Made by a program: the position numbers and the translations under genes. This document shows positions 52,997-54,559 of a stretch of 54,559 nucleotides of DNA, one piece after another. Source of the stretch: Bradyrhizobium sp. YR681 (GTDB lineage: Bacteria; Pseudomonadota; Alphaproteobacteria; Rhizobiales; Xanthobacteraceae); contig NZ_AKIY01000200.1 in the NCBI RefSeq assembly GCF_000282615.1, positions 1 to 54,559 on the forward strand, read 5' to 3'. Each line of letters begins with the position of its first letter. Positions within the stretch are counted from its first letter, which is position 1. Below the pieces are notes generated by a model that was given only the letters and a program-made list of their open reading frames with translations, was not told the DNA's origin and did no database searches.

Positions 52997-54559
52997 ATGC
53001 CAGGTTCATCACAACGTCAGGCCGATCGCGCCGCGCGGCTGATGCGCGCCCGAAGCGTCTGCGGCATCAGCGGAAAGATCTGCCCGGCCGAGCACGCGAC
53101 GCAATTGCTCGAAACGGTCATCGCGTCCGGCGACCGCGTCGCGCTCGAAGGCGACAACCAGAAGCAGGCGGATTTTCTCGCCGCCGCGCTTGCCCGGATG
53201 GATCCGGCACGCGTTCACGATCTGCACATGGTGCAGTCGGTCCTGGCACTGCCCGAGCATCTTGCCGTGTTCGAGCGCGGCATCGCCAACCGTCTGGATT
53301 TCTCCTTCGCCGGTCCGCAGGGCCGCCGCCTCGCCGAGCTCGTCGCCGCGAAGGCGCTCAGGATCGGCGCGATCCACACCTATCTCGAGCTCTACGCCCG
53401 CATGCTGGTCGATCTCACGCCGCATGTCGCGCTGGTCGTCGCCGACAAGGCCGACCGCGACGGCAATCTCTACACCGGTCCGAACACGGAGGACACGCCG
53501 ACCATCGTCGAGGCCACGGCATTCCGCGGCGGCATCGTCGTGGTCCAGGTCAACGAGATCGTCGATCGGCTGCCGAGGGTCGATATCCCCGGCGACTGGG
53601 TCGACGTCGTGGTGCCCGGCCCGAAGCCGTATCAGATCGATCCGCTGTTCACGCGCGATCCCGCCAAGATCAGGGACGAGAACGTCCTGATGGCGATGAT
53701 GGCGATCGCCGCGATCTACGAGCCGTTTCAGGTGGCGCGCCTCAACCACGGCATCGGCTACGCGACCGCGGCCATCGAGCTGATCCTGCCGACCTTCGCC
53801 GCGCAGCGTGGGTTGAAGGGCAAGGTCGCGCGGAATTTCGTGCTCAACCCGCACCCGACATTGATTCCCGCCATCGCGGCCGGCTTCGTCGACAGCGTCT
53901 ATTGCTTCGGCTCGGAGCTCGGGATGGAGCGCTATGTCGCCGGGCAGGCCGATCTGTTTCCGGTCGGTGCCGACGGCAATCTGCGCTCGAACCGCGCGCT
54001 GGCGCAGATCGCCGGGCAATATGCCTGCGATCTCTTCATCGGCGGCACGCTGCAGATCGACGCGCAGGGCAACAGCTCGACGGCCACCCGCGACCGGATC
54101 ACCGGCTTCGGCGGTGCGCCGAACATGGGCGCGGATGCGCGCGGCCGGCGCCACGACACGCCGACCTGGCTGCTCGCGGGCCAGGAGGCGGGCGAGACCC
54201 TGCGCGGCCGCAAGCTGGTGGTGCAGATGGTGCAGACGCGGCAGCCGAACGGCGCACCGAGCTTCGTCGAGCGCCTCGACGCATTCGACCTTGCGGTCTC
54301 CGCCGGCTTCGCGCTGCCCCCGGTGATGGTCCATGGCGACGACGTCAGCCACGTCGTCACGGAGCAGGGCGTCTGCAATCTGCTGCGCTGCCGCTCGGCG
54401 GAGGAGCGCGAAACCGCGCTTCGCGCCATTGCCGGCGACACCGATTTTGGCCGGCGGCAATCGCCTGCGATCACCGAGAGCCTGCGCCGGCGCGACATCG
54501 TGATGCTGCCGTCCGACCTCGGCATCGACCCGGCGACGGCGACCCGCGACTGGCTCCCC
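52997..54559 (+). CDS. mdcA: Malonate decarboxylase alpha subunit (cut by window edge)
   Basis: From the ATG at 52997 (GAGG six bases upstream) runs an open frame of 521 codons to the end of the window. It contains GDNQKQADFLAAAL, GAIHTYLELYARMLVDLTPHVALV, LYTGPNTEDTP, LNPHPTLIPAI, GSELGMERY and GFGGAPNMGADARGRRH, segments shared with MdcA. This subunit transfers malonyl to the acyl-carrier subunit. The remaining mdc genes should follow to the right. The full protein is normally about 550 residues, so only a short end is missing. Confidence 0.93.
   Translation, partial: MPGSSQRQADRAARLMRARSVCGISGKICPAEHATQLLETVIASGDRVALEGDNQKQADFLAAALARMDPARVHDLHMVQSVLALPEHLAVFERGIANRLDFSFAGPQGRRLAELVAAKALRIGAIHTYLELYARMLVDLTPHVALVVADKADRDGNLYTGPNTEDTPTIVEATAFRGGIVVVQVNEIVDRLPRVDIPGDWVDVVVPGPKPYQIDPLFTRDPAKIRDENVLMAMMAIAAIYEPFQVARLNHGIGYATAAIELILPTFAAQRGLKGKVARNFVLNPHPTLIPAIAAGFVDSVYCFGSELGMERYVAGQADLFPVGADGNLRSNRALAQIAGQYACDLFIGGTLQIDAQGNSSTATRDRITGFGGAPNMGADARGRRHDTPTWLLAGQEAGETLRGRKLVVQMVQTRQPNGAPSFVERLDAFDLAVSAGFALPPVMVHGDDVSHVVTEQGVCNLLRCRSAEERETALRAIAGDTDFGRRQSPAITESLRRRDIVMLPSDLGIDPATATRDWLP

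Overview
The window looks like a chromosomal segment of a Bradyrhizobium-type alphaproteobacterium (order Hyphomicrobiales). Supporting signs are high GC throughout, the Tol-Pal/TilS/FtsH block, a GapR (DUF2312) homologue, DUF1244, DUF2852 and DUF1036 genes, an aa3-type oxidase subunit IV, TTAA-N7-TTAA sites of the CtrA type, and several families of interspersed palindromic repeats that I associate with Bradyrhizobium. No tRNA, rRNA, CRISPR array, transposase or prophage was seen. The content is mostly core or housekeeping, with small accessory clusters.

Layout. 1-6.1 kb (minus strand): the start of pntA, a 50-aa cytochrome oxidase subunit IV, a large patatin-like protein with a membrane insertion, and an M3 oligoendopeptidase. 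6.2-12.1 kb (plus): an orphan NtrC-type response regulator resembling TacA, then an L,D-transpeptidase beside an M15-type (DUF882) putative endopeptidase, a pair recalling E. coli ycbB-ycbK. 12.2-18.3 kb: DUF1801, GapR, DUF1244, DUF1036-pyk, TetR, a PAP2 phosphatase and a Flp pilin. 18.6-23.2 kb: two convergent polytopic membrane proteins and a secreted alpha/beta hydrolase.

23.7-36.2 kb (minus): tolQ-tolR-tolA-tolB, a GGDEF-EAL protein, a FeeM/LuxI-like N-acyltransferase, pal, cpoB, tilS and ftsH. The cell-envelope constriction system is split by a c-di-GMP enzyme and an acyl-signal-like synthase. 36.6-42.5 kb: a divergent SDR, cysE, a candidate RNA with a strong terminator, an acyl-CoA desaturase, two overlapping tiny membrane-protein genes, DUF2852 with a TetR regulator and palindromic operator, and two YCII proteins.

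42.9-48.0 kb (mostly plus): a soluble triple-PAS chemoreceptor, a DUF2846 lipoprotein, an SDR, a tiny secreted ClpP-like protein, a small membrane protein behind an upstream ORF, a 30-aa ORF and a short lipoprotein. 48.1-50.9 kb (minus): an ECF42-type sigma factor operon (YCII, sigma, SRPBCC, VOC). 51.0 kb to the end: a GhrA-type reductase, a LysR regulator and divergent mdcA (malonate decarboxylase alpha), cut by the window edge.

Regulatory thread: three exact TTAA-N7-TTAA boxes lie 59-68 bp upstream of the TacA-like regulator, the FeeM-like acyltransferase and a short lipoprotein. TTAACCAT half-sites precede the DUF882 gene, pal and tolQ. This suggests cell-cycle (CtrA) control of envelope and signalling genes here, which is an inference from motifs only.
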